This document shows positions 62,661 to 64,000 of a DNA stretch of 64,000 nucleotides, piece after piece. The stretch comes from Micromussa lordhowensis. Its lineage: Eukaryota > Cnidaria > Anthozoa > Scleractinia > Lobophylliidae. The notes below the pieces were generated by a model. That model saw only the letters and a program-made list of their open reading frames with translations, searched no databases and was not told the DNA's origin. The stretch spans positions 238,501 to 302,500 of the forward strand of contig CAXHUQ010000601.1 in the NCBI GenBank assembly GCA_964020085.1, in the 5' to 3' direction. The position numbers and the translations under genes are program-made. Numbering within the stretch: position 1 is the stretch's first letter; the number at the start of each line of letters is the position of its first letter.

Positions 62661-64000
62661 ATTTAAATGCACTTTAAGTGCCAACATAGCACAACATTTT
62701 GCAGCAAACCGCGGCTCCCAAAGTGCCCGTAAATCCGAGCTATGGCAAATTTGGCAAGGACACCCTCAGCGCGCATTTTCTGAAATTCTGCAAAGTTGCG
62801 ACCAGGGGAAAGTCGTGCAGAAAGAAGGCCACAAAAAACACCCTGGCGCAAATGCCATTATCTCCTAATTAAAATGCACTTGAAGTGCTAACATATCACA
62901 ACATTTTGCAGCAAACCGCGGCTCCCAAAGTGCCCGTAAAGCCGTGCTATGGCAAATTTGGCAAGGACACCCTCAGCGCGAATTTTCTGAAATTCTGCAA
63001 AGTTGCGACCAGGGAAAAGTCCTGCAGAAAGAAGGCCAGAAAAAACAACCTGGCGCAAATGCCATCATCTCTTAATTAAAATGCACTTGAAGTGTTAAAA
63101 TAGCACAACATTTTGCAGCAAACCGCGGCTCCCTAAGTGCCCGTAAAGCCGAGCTAAGGCAAATTTGGCAAGGACACCCTCAGCGGGCATTTTCTGAAAT
63201 TCTGCAAAGTTGCGACCAAGGGAAAGTCCTGCAGAAAGAAGGCCAGAAAAAACACCCTAGCGCAAATGCCATCATCTCCTAATTAAAATGCACTTGAAGT
63301 GCCAACATATCACAACATTTTGCAGCAAACCGCGGCTCCCTAAGTGCCCGTAAAGCCGAGCTATGGCAAATTTGGCAAGGACATCCTCAGCGCGCATTTT
63401 CTGAAATTCTGCAAAGTTGCGACTAGGGGAAAAACCTGCAGAAAGAAAGCCAGAAAAAGCACCCTGGCGCAAATGCCATTATCTCCTAATTAAACTGCAC
63501 TTAAAGTGCCAACATAGCACAACATTTTGCAGCAAACCGCGGCTCCCTAAGTGTCCGTAAAGCCGAGCTATGGCAAATTTTGCAAGGACACCCTCAGCGC
63601 GCATTTTCTAAAATTCTGCAAAGTTGCGACCAGTTGAAAGTCCTGCAGAAAGAAGGTCAGAAAAGACACCCTGGCGCAAATGCCATCATCTTCTAACTTA
63701 AATGCACTTGAAGTGCCAACATAGCACAACATTTTGCAGCAAACCGCGGCTCCCAAAGTGCCCGTAAAGCCGAGCTATTGCAAATTTGGCAAGGACACCC
63801 TCAGCGCGCATTTTCTGAAATTCTGCAAAGATGCGACCAGGGAAAAGTCTTGCAGAAAGAAGGCCAGAAAAAACACCCTGGCGCAAATGCCATCATCTCT
63901 TAATTACAATGCACTTAAAGTGTTAACATAGCACAATTTTTTGCAGCAAACCGCGGCTCCCTAAGTGCCCGTAAAGCCGAGCTATGGCAAATTTGGCAAG

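Larger units (their letters stand above)
50401..64000. repeat. Right satellite array, type A monomers
   Basis: About 66 type A monomers have the same words and orientation as the left array. Several have ATTTATGCAAGGACACC (one base longer) in place of ATTTGGCAAGGACACC: near 56,268, 58,500, 60,945, 62,125, 62,333 and 62,543. The last monomers (62,880-64,000) resemble those at the far left of the window, for example CCGTGCTATGG and AGTGTTAAAATAGCAC. The array is cut by the window end. Confidence 0.96.

Noticed and set aside
1..64000. Hundreds of open frames of 60-80 codons on both strands as a gene family
   Set aside because: They repeat with the 207-bp satellite phase, most minus-strand ones lack an ATG (they start at TTG), several frames are open at once, and indels and stops occur freely among monomers. 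They are shadows of the repeat.
1..64000. CENP-B box (TTCG....A..CGGG)
   Set aside because: No monomer region I inspected carries TTCG followed by CGGG at the required spacing on either strand.
1..64000. Bacterial-type operons, promoters, ribosome binding sites or terminators
   Set aside because: The sequence is a tandem satellite with metazoan-type transposon remnants. Purine runs such as AGAAAGAAGG are part of every monomer and do not precede genes.

Overview
The window is eukaryotic and is almost entirely satellite DNA. About 61 of 64 kb is one head-to-tail array of a monomer of about 207 bp, roughly 295 copies, all in the same orientation and running off both ends of the window. I see no intact host gene, tRNA, operon, Shine-Dalgarno-type start or bacterial terminator. 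The many open frames of about 65 codons are by-products of a 207-bp (3 x 69) repeat that is poor in stop codons.

The array is layered. Type A monomers (TTTGGCAAGGACACC; GGCCAGAAAAAACACC) fill 1-37,079 and 50,400-64,000. Type B monomers (TTTAGCAAGCACACC; GGCCACAAAAAACACC) lie inside them at 37,080-37,985 and 44,440-50,400. The most diverged type C monomers (CATTGCACAACATTTTGCTG; GGAGACCCTCATCGCGCG) lie innermost at about 37,990-38,620 and 41,628-44,440. They touch a 3-kb non-satellite core (38,621-41,627). Inside the A and B layers there are clear higher-order repeats (units near 1,659, 2,069, 2,237/2,857, 828 and 413 bp) and longer duplicated blocks at offsets of about 2,490, 4,126, 5,390, 5,732 and 10,890 bp. 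The array therefore records many rounds of unequal exchange.

The core is a graveyard of other elements. It holds a 5'-truncated non-LTR retrotransposon (CR1/L2/Jockey-like reverse-transcriptase C-terminus, 3' UTR and a GAA/TTC tail) on the minus strand. Its 3' tail abuts a small fragment that resembles Polinton/Maverick (adintovirus-like) genes: an adenain-type protease motif and a Gly/Ala-rich hydrophobic segment, both broken. An A-rich AAGCGAAGG minisatellite follows. The truncated LINE end plus its A-rich flank occurs twice, about 1,660 bp apart, with one satellite monomer between the copies. This is a segmental duplication of an already inserted element. About 340 bp of unique sequence precedes the return of the satellite.

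The LINE and Polinton-like pieces suggest an invertebrate metazoan, possibly a cnidarian. That placement rests on my memory of such families and is weak. No genes work together here. The likely role of the locus is structural (pericentromeric or other heterochromatin), which is inference from array size and organisation.
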